Shown: positions 1 to 10,840 of the stretch, piece after piece
Layout: each line of letters opens with the position of its first letter
Position numbering within the stretch: position 1 is the first letter of the stretch
From: Zingiber officinale
Lineage: Eukaryota; Streptophyta; Magnoliopsida; Zingiberales; Zingiberaceae
NCBI RefSeq assembly: GCF_018446385.1
Contig: NC_055998.1
Span: 19,771,173 to 19,835,172 of the forward strand
DNA length: 64,000 nt
Direction of reading: 5' to 3'
Notes under the pieces: generated by a model
What the model saw: the letters and a program-made list of their open reading frames with translations, nothing else
Databases searched by the model: none
Told to the model about the DNA's origin: nothing
Made by a program: the position numbers and the translations under genes

Positions 1-51
1 AGAGAGCGCCACATCCCCAGCGTCCGTTGACTCCTGGTTTGGACAAGATCA
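1..51 (+). repeat. 3' end of the 5' LTR of Tat copy 1
   Basis: Bases 1-51 match 10790-10840, the end of the 3' LTR, with few differences. The segment ends in GATCA directly before the primer binding site. The rest of this LTR lies left of the window. Confidence 0.85.
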
Positions 52-54
52 AAT

Positions 55-72
55 TGGCGCCGTCTGTGGGAA
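55..72 (+). other. Primer binding site of Tat copy 1
   Basis: The sequence TGGCGCCGTCTGTGGGAA starts with TGG, the complement of a tRNA CCA end, three bases after the LTR. The same site occurs in Tat copy 2 (30712-30729, minus). The exact tRNA was not determined. Confidence 0.8.
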
Positions 73-96
73 TGCACCTGCATCCGAACGGGAACA

Positions 97-1815
97 ATGG
101 ACGAGGCTGGACGACAACACACGGTGACGCTTTCGACAGAAGAACTCGACGCTCTGGTCGAGATAAGGGCCGCCAAACTTGTGGAGCAAAAACAGAAAGC
201 AGCAGCCGAACGGCCGGAGCAACAAGCAACATCTGCATCGGGTGGCCGAGCGGAAGCACCTCCAGCCACCGTCGCATTCCACCGGGCCTTATGTCGCACT
301 CCTGAAGCCGCACCAGCTCGAAAAGATAGAGGATCTTCTTCAGACGAAATGCCTAGGCGAGATGACAGAAAGGGGAAAGCCCCCCGAGCGGACTCATCTC
401 CCGAGCGGATCAATCGTCAATTTTCGGAGGCTATTCTACAAGACCCTCTGCCCAAGCACTACGTGCTTCCGACGATCGGCGAGTACAATGGAACAACAGA
501 CCCGGATGATCATCTGGGTAAGTTTGATAACACGGCTACGCTCCATCAATACACAGATGGAGTAAAATGCCGAGTTTTTCTTACCACCCTCTCGGGATCG
601 GCTCAACGGTGGTTTCGGAGGTTGCCGGACGGATCTATCACCAGCTTCAAAGACTTCCGAACGGTCTTCCTCCACCACTTTGCAAGCAGTCGGCGATATC
701 AAAAAACCAGCGTTAGTCTGTTCGCCATCAAGCAAGAAGCCCGTGAATCGCTCCGAGCTTACATCCAGCGATTCAACAAAGTGGCGATGGATATTCCAAC
801 GGCCACATCGGAGACCATGATGAATGCCTTCACACAAGGCCTAGTGGATGGGGACTTCTTCCGGTCGCTCATCCGAAAGCCGCCCCGAGATTATGATCAC
901 ATGCTACACCGGGCCAACGAATACATCAACGTGGAAGAAGCGCAAGCCGCCCGGAAAAAGGAAACTCCAATCGAGCGGGCACCTACTCATGCCGAACGGA
1001 AACAGCACGCCGCTCATCAGCCGCCCAGAGGACCGAGGGCCGAAGCAATCCGATCCCCCCACGCCAGATCACACGTACAAGAGGTATCCGCCGCTCGGCC
1101 CAAGCCAAAGAAGAGATGGACCCCTATGTTCTGCTCCTTCCACCGGACGGATACGCACAACACGAAGGATTGTCGAAGTCTTCCCTTCGTGGCTAATCCC
1201 GTTCCCAGGAATGCCGAACGACGGTCTCCTTCCATCGACAGGAGACAAAGGACCCATGAAGCCGACCGGACCCGCACCGAGAGGCGACATCAACAGACGC
1301 CCGATCGGCACCGATCTCCAAGACAGGAGAATCGCCGAGCGTCCAGAGAACGGTCCCGACCGTCCACTCGGGAAGAGGAAAATAGGAGCAATACTTCCCG
1401 GGGCGAGATCAACGTTATTGCTGGTGGGCCGACAGGAGGAGACTCCAACCGAGCCAGAAAGGCGGGCGTCCGGCAGCTCCAGATCCACGCAGTCGGTTGC
1501 AGCCAAGAGCGGGCAAGTGGACCGGAAATCACTTTCGGGCCCGGGGACTTAGAAGGAGTTGAAGTGCCCCACGACGACGCTCTGCTCATTAAAGCGGTAA
1601 TAGCAAATTACACTATTTACCGCATATTTGTTGACACAGGGAGTTCGGTCAACATCATATTCAAGAAGGCGTTTGATCAGCTGCAAATTGATCGAGCCGA
1701 GCTGCTGCCCATGACAACCCCGCTCTACGGGTTTACGGGTAACGAAGTTCAGCCGGTCGGACAGATCCGGCTACCTAGCTGGGAGAGGAACCGCTCAGGA
1801 GGACCAGGACAATAA
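97..1815 (+). CDS. gag: Gag and start of protease, Tat copy 1
   Basis: This ORF of 572 codons starts at the first ATG after the primer site; the same start occurs in copy 2. It encodes the particle protein that packages element RNA. A basic, low-complexity N-terminus is followed by a retrotransposon gag domain at about residues 120-290 (motif GSAQRWFRRLPDGSI). Near residue 345 lies a zinc-knuckle-like CX2HX4HX4C (FCSFHRTDTHNTKDC), with His in place of the second Cys. An aspartic protease active site (VDTGSS) lies near residue 513. The reading frame is lost near 1785, before the second half of the protease, by small deletions relative to copy 2. The last ~15 residues are therefore out-of-frame translation. 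Confidence 0.85.
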   Translation: MDEAGRQHTVTLSTEELDALVEIRAAKLVEQKQKAAAERPEQQATSASGGRAEAPPATVAFHRALCRTPEAAPARKDRGSSSDEMPRRDDRKGKAPRADSSPERINRQFSEAILQDPLPKHYVLPTIGEYNGTTDPDDHLGKFDNTATLHQYTDGVKCRVFLTTLSGSAQRWFRRLPDGSITSFKDFRTVFLHHFASSRRYQKTSVSLFAIKQEARESLRAYIQRFNKVAMDIPTATSETMMNAFTQGLVDGDFFRSLIRKPPRDYDHMLHRANEYINVEEAQAARKKETPIERAPTHAERKQHAAHQPPRGPRAEAIRSPHARSHVQEVSAARPKPKKRWTPMFCSFHRTDTHNTKDCRSLPFVANPVPRNAERRSPSIDRRQRTHEADRTRTERRHQQTPDRHRSPRQENRRASRERSRPSTREEENRSNTSRGEINVIAGGPTGGDSNRARKAGVRQLQIHAVGCSQERASGPEITFGPGDLEGVEVPHDDALLIKAVIANYTIYRIFVDTGSSVNIIFKKAFDQLQIDRAELLPMTTPLYGFTGNEVQPVGQIRLPSWERNRSGGPGQ

Positions 1816-1820
1816 ACTTC

Positions 1821-2328
1821 GTGGTGGTCGACTCTCCCTCGTCCTACAACGTCATTTTGGGACGACCGGCGCTCAGCGAATTCCGAGCGGTCGTCTCAAC
1901 CTTCCACCAGAAGATCAAGTTCCCCGTGGAGGATAAAGTGGGAGGAGTACGGGGAGATCAGCTAGCAGCTCGGCGATGCTACATCGAGATGGTCCGAGCA
2001 GAATCCAACTCCGCTCGGAAAGCGCCTCGAATCGAGGTAAATGCCATCACTGAGAAGCCACCCTCTTTAATTTATGAAGAAAAAGAGGAAGTCCGACCCG
2101 ATCGGAGGCCACGACTTTTATCGCCTCTGATCTGGATGAGAAGCAGAAGGAGGAGCTGATCCAATGCCTCCGGCGAAATCATGATGTCTTCGTCTGGTCG
2201 ACACATGAGTTGCCCTGAATTTCGCCGAGCATAGCGCAGCATGAGTTGCATGTCCGACCGGACGCTCGGCCAGTGAAGCAGAGAAAAAGGGATTTCAGTG
2301 CCGAGCAGAGGCCGGCCATATACGCGAG
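1821..2328 (+). pseudogene. Protease end and protease-RT linker, Tat copy 1 (broken)
   Basis: After the frameshift near 1785 the protease continues in a new frame, with VILGRPALSEF, the conserved flap-distal motif of retropepsins. A second frameshift follows near 2095, then a TGA at about 2217 where copy 2 has a sense codon. Near 2305 a deletion removes part of the linker just before the reverse transcriptase. Each break was seen by comparison with the homologous minus-strand copy at 28107-28943. Confidence 0.75.
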
Positions 2329-3117
2329 GTGCAATTCCCGAGCTGGCTGGCTAACGTAGTATTAGTCTCTAAGCCGGGCGGCAAGTGGAGAGTCTGCATT
2401 GATTTTCAGGACTTGAACAAAGCATGCCCCAAGGACTTTTATCCTCTGCCCCGGATAGATCAGCTGGTGGACTCTACGGCCGGCTGCGAATTAATTTGTA
2501 TGCTCGACGCCTACCAAGGCTATCATCAAGTGCCGCTCGCCTGTGAAGATCAAGAAAAAGTCAGCTTCGTGACGGCCGACGGCACTTATTGCTATAATGT
2601 GATGCCATTCGGATTGAAGAATGCCGGGGCCACCTATCAACGCTTGATGAACAAAGTGTTCAGGGAGCAGATCGGGCGGAATCTGAAAGTCTATGTGGAT
2701 GACATTCTTATCAAATCTGCCCGAGCGGCCGATCTCTTCAAGGACATGGAAGAAACCTTCCGAACGCTACGCAAATATGGAGTCAAGCTAAATCCCTAGA
2801 AGTGCCTGTTCGGAGCAAAAGGAGGACGTTTCTTGGGGTACATAGTGACCGAGCGGGGAATCGAAGCCAATCCTAGCAAGGTGAAAGCTCTACAAGACAT
2901 GTCGCCTCCAAGAAATACAAGGGAAGTGCAGCGTTTGACCGGTCGGATAACCGCATTGTCCCGATTCATCTCCAAAACTGGCGACCGGAGCCTCCCTTTC
3001 TTCAAAATTTTGCGCAAGGCCACTAAATTTCACTGGGACGAGGAATGCGACCGAGCATTCGAAGAATTGAAGACATATCTTAATTCTCTGCCTACTAGCC
3101 AAGCCGATCGGGGGTGA
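2329..3117 (+). pseudogene. Reverse transcriptase and start of RNase H, Tat copy 1
   Basis: Reverse transcriptase copies element RNA into DNA. Motifs seen include KWRVCIDFQDLNKACPKD, the fingers/palm region, and the catalytic YVDDILIKS near 2692-2718. A TAG at 2797-2799 interrupts the frame where copy 2 has CAG (NPQKC), a C-to-T change. The same frame continues through the connection domain (FHWDEECDRAFEELK) until a frameshift near 3100. Thumb and RNase H sequence resume at about 3197. Confidence 0.85.
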
Positions 3118-3196
3118 GTCACTTTATATTTATCTGTCTTCAACCGAGCATGCTGTAGGCTCGGCACTTGTAAGGTCCAGCGGCGAGGAGCAGCCG

Positions 3197-4201
3197 GTGT
3201 ATTTTCTGAGCCACATTTTAAAAGATGTTGAATCTCGTTACACTGGGCTCGAGAAGTTGGCCTTTGCTTTGGTCCTAGCCGCTCGGCGCCTTCGACCATA
3301 TTTTTTGGCTCACACCATCATTGTCCGGACGAACAGTCCACTAGGAAGAGTACTGTTGAATCCAGAAGCGTCCGGACGACTCATCAAGTGGACGACAGAA
3401 CTAAGTGAATTTGACATCCAATACCAGCCCCGCTCGGCGATCAAAGCGCAATCCTTGGCTGTTTTTGTGACCGAAGTGCAAAGACCTGCGCCAGAAGCTA
3501 TGTGGAGAATATATGTGGATGAGTCTTCCACTCGGCTCGGAAGTGGGATTGGAATATTGCTGCTCTCACCTCAAGAAGAAAAAATGCACCTATCCGTCCG
3601 GATGGATTACAAAGCTACCAACAATGAAGCAGAGTATGAGGCCCTCATAGTCGGATTGCAGGCAGCACGACATGTGGGAGCCGGTCGGGTGACACTTTAT
3701 TCGGATTCACAGTTGGCCGCTCAGCAACTTTCTGGCACCTTTGAAATCAACAGCATTCGGCTTAAACTCTATGCCGAGGCCTTTGAAAAACTCAAAGCTA
3801 CTTTCCGAGAGGTTCTTATTCAGAAGATCCCCCGAACGGAGAATCAGGCCGCCGATGAGTTGGCCAAACTAGCAAGTTCTATAACGGCGGTCGCCATTCA
3901 GCAACCAATTGAAAAAGTACTGCTGGTAGCGCACGTCGACCGAATGGAGGGCCTTACATTTCCAAGCGATTGGCGGACACCCATCATAGAATTCCTCCGC
4001 TCGGGCGCCGCACCATCCAATGCGTATGAAGCCCGGTTGCTAAGAAGGAGGGCCGGTCGGTTCACACTCATCGGCGATCAGCTTTACAAGAAAGCTTTCT
4101 TGCACCCGTTGTTGAAATGCGTGAGCTCAGAGGACTCGGTTTACATCCTCCAGGAAGTGCATCAAGGATCATGCAGGGGGCATCCGGGCGGACCTCGTTA
4201 G
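3197..4201 (+). pseudogene. RNase H end and second (archaeal-type) RNase H, Tat copy 1
   Basis: The first ~90 residues are the end of the Ty3-type RNase H (FLSHILKDVESRYTGLEK). A second RNase H fold follows, with the acidic positions YVDESS, NNEAEYEAL and LYSDSQLAAQQ and a terminal AADELAKLA. A duplicated RNase H between pol RNase H and integrase is the known hallmark of Tat elements. It is thought to come from a cellular, archaeal-type RNase H. The frame runs about 330 residues into the integrase zinc-binding region, then shifts near 4195 (next frame starts at 4117). Confidence 0.85.
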
Positions 4202-5235
4202 CCAAGAAGATCCTCTTGGCTGGGTATTTTTGGCCAACTTTGCAAGCAGACGCCGCTCGGACAGTATCTACATGCCTTTCGTGCCAGAAATATCACAACG
4301 TCTCCCACCGACCGGCCGAAGAAATGAAGGCATCCACCATTTCATGCTCGTTCGATCAATGGGGAATGGATATTGTCGGTCCATTTCCGATGGCGACCGG
4401 GCAGAGGAAATTTTTGCTAGTGGCCGTCGACTATTTTTCTAAGTGGGTGGAAGTCGAACCGCTGGCGAAGATCACCGAGCAGATGGTCAAAAAATTCATC
4501 TAGCAACACATCATCTGTCGGTTCGGCATCCCTCGCCGATTGGTTTCCAACAATGGGCGGCAATTCACAGGCAAGGTGCTAGAGAATTGGTGCAAAAGTT
4601 ACGGCATCGAGCAACATTTCACGTCCGTGGCCTATCCCCAGAGCAATGGTCAAGCCGAAGTATCCAATCGGGAAATTCTTCGTATTCTGCGCGCTCGGCT
4701 CGACCATTTAGGAGGGAGTTGGCCGGATGAAGTGCCGGGCGTCTTGTGGGTCATCCGAACGACGCCGAAGGAAGGGACGGGCGCCACACCGTTCCATTTG
4801 GTGTATGGCGGTGAGGCAGTCATTCCGGTTGAAGTCGGCGTTGAGTCCGTCCGGATCCAGAGCTATGATGAGGGGAACGCCAAGCGGAGGAACATGGAGC
4901 TGGATTTGGTTGAAGAGGAGCGAGCTAGGGCGTCCGTGCGATTAATGGCATACCGGCAGCGCATGAAGCAGAACTACAACCGCCGAGTAATCCCCAGATC
5001 ATTCCAGGTCGGCGATCTCGTCTGGAAGAAAGTCAAGCCTGTCGGCGACGTCGGCAAGCTGGAAGCTCCTTGGGCAGGTCCCTTCAAGGTTATTGAAAAA
5101 CTCCGCTCGAGCGCTTACTACTTGGAGGATGAGGACGGGCGGCAGCTGGATCGACCGTGGAGTGCAAATCATCTCCAGCCCTATCGAGCTGGAAGAAAGG
5201 TGCACGATTGTAATTTATTCTGGTGTATATGCTAG
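4117..5235 (+). pseudogene. Integrase, Tat copy 1 (active site and frame damaged)
   Basis: Integrase inserts the cDNA into the genome. The His/Cys zinc region (TCLSCQKYH) and the catalytic core (WGMDIVGPF; later SNGQAEVSNREI) are visible, followed by a C-terminal GDLVWKK domain. A TAG at 4501-4503 stands where copy 2 has TGG (IWQHI). The second catalytic Asp is replaced by Asn (VSNNGRQF, codon AAC at 4549-4551), whereas copy 2 keeps VSDNGQQF. The frame then runs open to the stop at 5233-5235. Confidence 0.85.
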
Positions 5236-5499
5236 TCGCCTATGTACTTGTAATACAGGAAGCAAAAAGATGAAAGCGCATTGAGCATTCCCTGCCAAAC
5301 GGCTTACTGCGTGAAGACCCCGAGCCGATCGGCCGGGAGGTTTATATCTGAGCTAGGAGCTCGAGAACGAAGGCCCCCGAGCCGATCGGCCTGGAGGGTT
5401 ATATATTTAAACTCGTAAGCGAATGATCTGTGCTGTTCGGCCGGGCATAAATATTGTTCTAGCGCGGGATATGATACGATGGCCAAGGTCGCTCGACCT

Positions 5500-6965
5500 G
5501 GTAAGGAGTTAGCCTTGGAAGGCCGGAGAGTCCCGTCGTTAAAGATCGAGAGCCGCGCCGACCGGCTATAAATATCCGCGCCGTCAAGCTCCGACGTTAA
5601 ATATCGAGAGACGAGCCGGCGTCTATAAATGTCCGAGCGGAAGGCCGCCAGGTAAACGATTGTCCAAATTAGGCTTAGAAGCCCGACGAGCTCCGTCGTT
5701 AAAGATCGAGAGCCGCGCCGACCAGCTATAAATATCCGCGCCGACGAGCTCCGTCGTTAAAGATCGAGAGCCGCGCCGACCGGCTATAAATATCCGCGCG
5801 TCGAGCTCCGACGCGTTAAATATCGAGGCGGGCGTCTATAAACGCGTCCGAAGGAAGGCCGACGAGTCCGTCGTTAAAGATCGAGCCGCCGCCGGCTATA
5901 AATATCCGCACCGTCGAGCCCGATGTTAAATATCGAGAGGCGAGCCGGCGTCTATAAACGGTCCGCGCCGACGAGTCCGTCGTTAAAGATCGAGAGCCGT
6001 GCCGACGGCTATAAATATCCGCGCCGAGCTCCGACGTTAAATATCGAGAGACGAGCGGCGTCTATAAACGTCCGAGCGGCGACGAGTCCGTCGTTAAAGA
6101 TCGAGAGCGCGCCGACCGGCTATAAAAGCCCGTCGAGCTCCGGCGTTAAATATCGAGAGACGGCCGTCTATAAAGCGTCGAGCGGAAGGCCAACGAGTCC
6201 GTCGTTAAAGATCGAGAGCCGCCGACCGGCTATAATATCCGCGCCGTCGAGCTCCGACGTTAAATATCGAGAGACGAGCCGGCGTCTATAAACGTCCGAG
6301 CGGAAGGCCGACGAGTCCCGTCGTTAAAGATCGAGAGCCGCGCCGACCGGCTATAAATATCCGCGCCGTCGAGCTCCGACGTTAAATATCGAGAGACGAG
6401 CCGGCGTCTATAAACGTCCGAGCGGAAGGCCGACGAGTCCCGTCGTTAAAGATCGAGAGCCGCGCCGACCGGCTATAAATATCCGCGCCGACGAGCTCCG
6501 TCGTTAAAAATCGAGAGACGAGCCGGCGTCTATAGAAACCGAGCGGAAAACCGACGAGCTCTATCGTTAAAGATCGAGAGCTGCGCCGACCGGCTATAAA
6601 TATCCGCGCCGACGAGCTCCGTCGTTAAAGATCGAGAGCGTGGCCGGCCGGCAATAAAGGTCCGCGCCGACGAGCTCCGTCGTTAAAGATCGAGAGCCGC
6701 GCCGACCGGCTATAAATATCCGCGCCGACGAGCTCCGTCGTTAAAAATCGAGAGACGAGCCGGCGTCTATAGAAACCGAGCGGAAAACCGACGAGCTCTA
6801 TCGTTAAAGATCGAGAGCTGCGCCGACCGGCTATAAATATCCGCGCCGACGAGCTCCGTCGTTAAAGATCGAGAGCCGCGCCGACTGGCTATAAATATCC
6901 GCGCCGACGAGCTCCGTCGTTAAAAATCGAGAGTCGGTCCGGCGACTATAAATACCCCGGGCGGA
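5500..6965 (+). repeat. Minisatellite between pol and 3' LTR, about 60-bp units with TATA motif
   Basis: About two dozen degenerate units of roughly 60 bp follow each other, often as ~120-bp dimers. Each has a GTCGTTAAAGATCGAGAG or GACGTTAAATATCGAGAG core and a CTATAAATA or CTATAAAC segment. Many middle units (5800-6250) carry small deletions. Copy 2 has the same unit type on its own strand at 23590-24660. Bases 5236-5499, between the pol stop and the array, show no gene. Confidence 0.9.
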
Positions 6966-7337
6966 CAAACGAATATCAGAGAATAAGAAACCGCGGAAAC
7001 CACAAGTATTAAAACATTTAGGCCCGCTCGGGCGTTGGTCCTTTGATACTTGGCGTTCGTTGACTTCACACAGCTAGATACGTGTAGAGCGAGTAGGCCC
7101 TCCCGCTCGGACTTTGCTTAATGGGTTAAACTGAGCAGCCGCGTGACGGAGAACACTTAGAGCATGACTGACTCTAAGCATAAACGTTAAGCAAACAGAA
7201 GAATATTATGGGTAATGATCAGGAAGACACAAGCAAAGACATAATTGCATTAAAGGGAAAGCATGTCGGACGGCAAGTACAAAAAGTTGCGCTGGGCGTA
7301 AGAAACGCAAAAACAAGATAGAGACGAGGAATACTCT
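6966..7337. other. Spacer inside Tat copy 1
   Basis: This stretch lies between the minisatellite and the stop of the opposite-strand ORF. I see no gene or clear repeat in it. Confidence 0.5.
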
Positions 7338-9486
7338 TCACTCGGGGTCTTCGAAGTTGAAGAAAGCGTCCGGGATATCGTCAATCATAGCCGCCAGATC
7401 TGAAGAGGGAATGGTCAGGTCAGCAGGAAGGTGCCCCCCCTTCTTCAAGTACGCCATGGTGACCTTAACCGCCTCGACGAAAGTTGAGGAGACGTTGCCA
7501 CCGAACTCTCTGAGCGGAGGTATTCTTGGCGCGCTGCTGCTAGGCGACTCGGTTCTCCCTCCTTGTACTTTCTGAGCGCCGCACGGGAGGCAATCAGTGA
7601 ATCTTGAAGAACTTTCTGGTCCACCTCCGCTTTAGTGCGTTCAGCTGAGCGCTCATCCCGTTCGGTAGCTAGTTAGGCTTCCAGCTCCTTAGATCGCTGA
7701 TCTAGGGCTCGGACTTCAACTTTCATCTTGTCCAGATCAGCGATCGCCCGCTTCTTCCGGTTACTAGCGCGCTTCACGTCTTCGTCGCGCTTCTTCACCA
7801 AGCCTTCAAGTCGAGCCACCTCTGTAGCCAGGTCGGCAGCCTTCTTCTGTTCGGCCTCGAGGGCTTGTTTCCCCCGCTCGGCCGATGGATCCCCCCGAGA
7901 CTCGGAGTTTTTCCATAAGATCCTTCAGCTCGGCTAGCCGATGGCTAGTGGCGATTTTCTCGGCCCAATGCTGTAAGGGAAATAATAAAATCAGGAACCG
8001 AACAGTAGCATGGCACAGGAAGAAAAATGAACTTACCTGAGTGGCCTGCTGCATGTGGTTATCGCCAAGCTGCTTAGGCGTCATGAGGGCCACCCGAATC
8101 TGGGCGTCCTCGAAAAGTTTGGCGAGCGGACCCGTCAAGGTTATTTCATGAACGGGGCTGGATGGCCGATCGGCAGACAGTAAATATTCCTCCGATGGGA
8201 ATCGAAGGGTAGTCTTGATGGTCGGGTGGCCGGCCGGCACTTCCTCAGCCGCCGTCGCCTGGCCCGAGGACTCCCCTATGGTTGATGTTTCGCCCAACCG
8301 TCGTAAGTGACGACGAGTCCGTGGAGGAGAGCCAGAGGGTTGTGCGGTGGGCGAGGCCACTGGGGTCCCGATCTGCGACGGCGTGCGATCTGGCGAAGCG
8401 ACCTCGATCGGCGCCTGTGGTTCGCCCTCTTGGGTCGGCGGAAGGCTGGGGTCTCTTCGACGTTTCCGCCGAACTTCCAGTGGTGAATCCCCCGCCTGGG
8501 GGCCTCCCAACTCGGCTGGAGCAGAGAAAATAGGATCCGCCTCAACCTCCGTTGAAGCGGATTGGGTAACTTCTGTTTCAGGGGCGGACTGCGCCCCCCC
8601 TCTCCTGCATCTGCCGGGCGGCTGGGGATAAGACCCCGCTCGGCGAGTTCTTTTTTGGTAGCCGCCTCAATCTCCACGGCCTTCAATTTCAGATGATCGG
8701 TAGCCTTGGAGCGCCACATGACTTCAGCTGCAGCGGAAGAAATTAAAATCAGTTAGACAAAAAAGGCGAAGGGAGTAAAGAATCCTTACCCATGCGGTAG
8801 GGGAGATTGGCCCGAACGGGAGATAATCCAAAAATATACAACACCCCCTTGAGAAGCAACTGGTCGATCTTGTACCGCTGACCGGACAAGCAATTTGCCG
8901 CATGAAGGTAGGCCGGATTGCTTCTGAATTTGCCGAGCTCCGGCTGGGTCGGCACAGCGGTCTGCCATTTGGTTCGGAATGCTGGCCGCTCGGGAAGTCA
9001 TATATAGAAGAAGAATTCCTTCCAGTGCTTGTTGGAGGTCGGCATGTTCTCAAAAAATTTAAAGCCTATTCTACTTTGGAAAATAAAAGTACCCAACTCG
9101 GATTGTTTGGGATAGAAGAAGTAGTGGAATATTTTGGGGTCAAGTGGGATACTGTGCAGCCTAAAGAGGACGACCATCCCGCTCAGCAACCTAAAGGAAT
9201 TCGGCACAAGTTGGCCGAGCGGGATGCGGAAATAATTACAAACTTCCAAAATAAATGGATGGGTAGGAAATCTAAGGCCGCCCTGGAATTGGTCTAGAAA
9301 AAAATAAATGGTACCGATCGGAGGGTTATGAGGCCGATCGGTCGGGCCAGCTACAACTAGTTCATGGTCGTCAGGGATCCCGTAGGTCCTAACAACGCGC
9401 CGGGCGCGCTCCTCATCGAACCTACTCTCCATACTCATATACCACGGACCATGAGCCTGGGCAGCGGGTTCGGAAGAGCTCGCTAT
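7338..9486 (-). pseudogene. Antisense, intron-containing accessory ORF of Tat copy 1
   Basis: This gene runs against the element. Exon 1 (9486-8790) encodes a domain like the plant 'putative gypsy type transposon' family (Pfam PF04195, from memory): FFLDQFQGGLRFPTHPF, then LVPNSFRLLSG and YPKQSELGTFIFQSR. Exon 2 is 8727-8037 and exon 3 is 7970-7338, a Lys/Glu-rich coiled coil ending NFEDPE. Introns 8728-8789 and 7971-8036 have GT-AG ends and pyrimidine-rich acceptors. Tat copy 3 has intron 1 at the same place. Damage: the start ATG is ATA (9484-9486), exon 1 has a TGA after FFFY, and exon 3 has a frameshift near 7880 and an in-frame TAA. The role of this protein is not known. Confidence 0.75.
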
Positions 9487-10115
9487 CTCGAAGAGACAAA
9501 AGGACAGCAAGAAATCGGAGGAATGGGAACGAAAGAGAGGCAAAATGAGTAAGGAAGACCTAGTAAGCGAAGAAAGAAGGCTCACTGAGAAGGAGACGGG
9601 CGGAAGAGATCACCGGTGAGATGGTAGCCGCCGAGAAACAGGAACTGGATCGCCGGAGGCCGTAGCAGTAGAAGAGTTAGAAGGATAAAGCACGAGCAAA
9701 GGTGCGGCAGAGGAGGACTAAGGCTTTATACGGCCGAAGTCGATCGGCCTCCACCGTCGGATGTAGGGCACAAGAGACGAGCTCATCATCTAGCCGTTCA
9801 TTTCAAAACAAAGGGCGTCCCATCGTACGGAACGTCACCACCAATAGAGACGAGCCACGTGGCGCTCTGTCACCGAGCACAATTAATGCGCCCATACCGC
9901 GCATGCTTCGGCTTAATGAAAAAGATTGGCGCGATTTTCAAGAGGATTTAGACAAGCAAACAGCCACGTTGGGCGCCAAGGCATATAAAGCGAAGAGCCG
10001 AGCGGCTAAATTTGGCATGAGGGCCGAACGGCTCACGGGATGTCAGCAGCATCGATAAGGCGACGACCGCCCGCTCGGACACATAGTCGGACTCACTGCC
10101 TCCTTCGACTAGACT
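9487..10115. other. Spacer between accessory ORF and PPT, Tat copy 1
   Basis: This should hold the promoter and leader of the opposite-strand ORF. I see no coding region that I trust and no clear TATA at the position seen in copy 3. Confidence 0.45.
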
Positions 10116-10130
10116 TAAAGGGGAGGCAAG
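10116..10130 (+). other. Polypurine tract of Tat copy 1
   Basis: TAAAGGGGAGGCAAG lies directly before the LTR start TGATCCTG. The same tract occurs in copy 2 (23532-23550, minus). It primes plus-strand DNA synthesis. Confidence 0.85.
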
Positions 10131-10840
10131 TGATCCTGCGGTAAGAATGGGGGACCCACAGATGGGGTCCCGTCCGAGCGGAACCCGAGATTACCCAGCC
10201 AAAGGTTTGGGTTTCCGACGCCAGAGAACCGGAGCCGAGTGGCCGAGCGGAGGTGTCCGCTCGGCCGAGGACAGAATGGCAGAACGGAGGTGTCCGTTCG
10301 GCCGGAATCGTGGCAAGGGAACAGTGGTTAGCCGAGCAGCCTATTCGCTCGGCTCGGGATATGGTATGTCAGCAAAGGCATGATGATTAGACTGTACGCA
10401 AGATGACACTATTAAAGGCCCCACCATCACGTCACGGAAAGGTTGATACAGTAGTGGTATGGCCTTATGGATGCCCTTCTGACAGGCCCACACCTAGGCA
10501 TGGTCGAGAGCAGGTGATTGTATCAACAGTATGGTCTTATGGATGCCCTTCTGATAGGCCCATACCTGGGCATGGTCGAAAGCAGGTGATTGCTTCTATT
10601 GATGTGCCCAGGCTCCTTCGAGATGTCTATATAAGGCCTCCACTTTTTCAACCGAATGTACGGGAGTCTTCATCCTGCAGCCACCTTCTTCGCCTATTCC
10701 CTTGCCTGACTTGAACGTCGGAGGATCGTCGTCGGGATCTCCCCGGCCCGACTTCTGTGCAGGTTCGCCGGAGCATTCGAGGATCCAACAGAGAGCGTCA
10801 TATCCCCAGCGTCCGTTGACTCCTGATTTGGACAGGATCA
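10131..10840 (+). repeat. 3' LTR of Tat copy 1 (710 bp)
   Basis: The LTR begins TGATCCTG and ends CAGGATCA, a perfect 8-bp terminal inverted repeat. It carries a TATA box, TATATAAG, at 10628-10635. Inside, two near-identical ~85-bp segments repeat in tandem (about 10440-10600), containing GTATGG(C/T)CTTATGGATGCCC. Confidence 0.92.
10628..10635 (+). promoter_or_regulatory. TATA box in LTR of Tat copy 1
   Basis: TATATAAG stands about 205 bp before the LTR end. The LTRs of copies 2 and 3 have the same motif at a comparable place. Confidence 0.6.

Larger units (their letters stand above)
1..10840 (+). mobile_element. Tat-type Ty3/gypsy LTR retrotransposon, copy 1 (5' end cut by window)
   Basis: Order seen on the plus strand: end of a 5' LTR, primer binding site, gag-protease, reverse transcriptase, RNase H, a second RNase H, integrase, minisatellite, an ORF on the opposite strand, polypurine tract and 3' LTR. 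The last bases of the 5' LTR (1-51) match the end of the 3' LTR (10790-10840), which fixes the borders. The second RNase H between RNase H and integrase, and the extra ORF between pol and the 3' LTR, are known marks of the Tat group. Pol has several frameshifts and stop codons, so this copy cannot move by itself. The left target-site duplication is outside the window. Confidence 0.93.

Noticed and set aside
5923..6291. 122-codon ORF
   Set aside because: It is a translation of the minisatellite and repeats with its units.
5500..6965. CRISPR-like array
   Set aside because: Units follow each other without unique spacers, and the setting is a plant retrotransposon.
8276..8631. Plus-strand ORFs at 8282 and 8347
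   Set aside because: Shadows of the minus-strand accessory ORF in GC-rich sequence.
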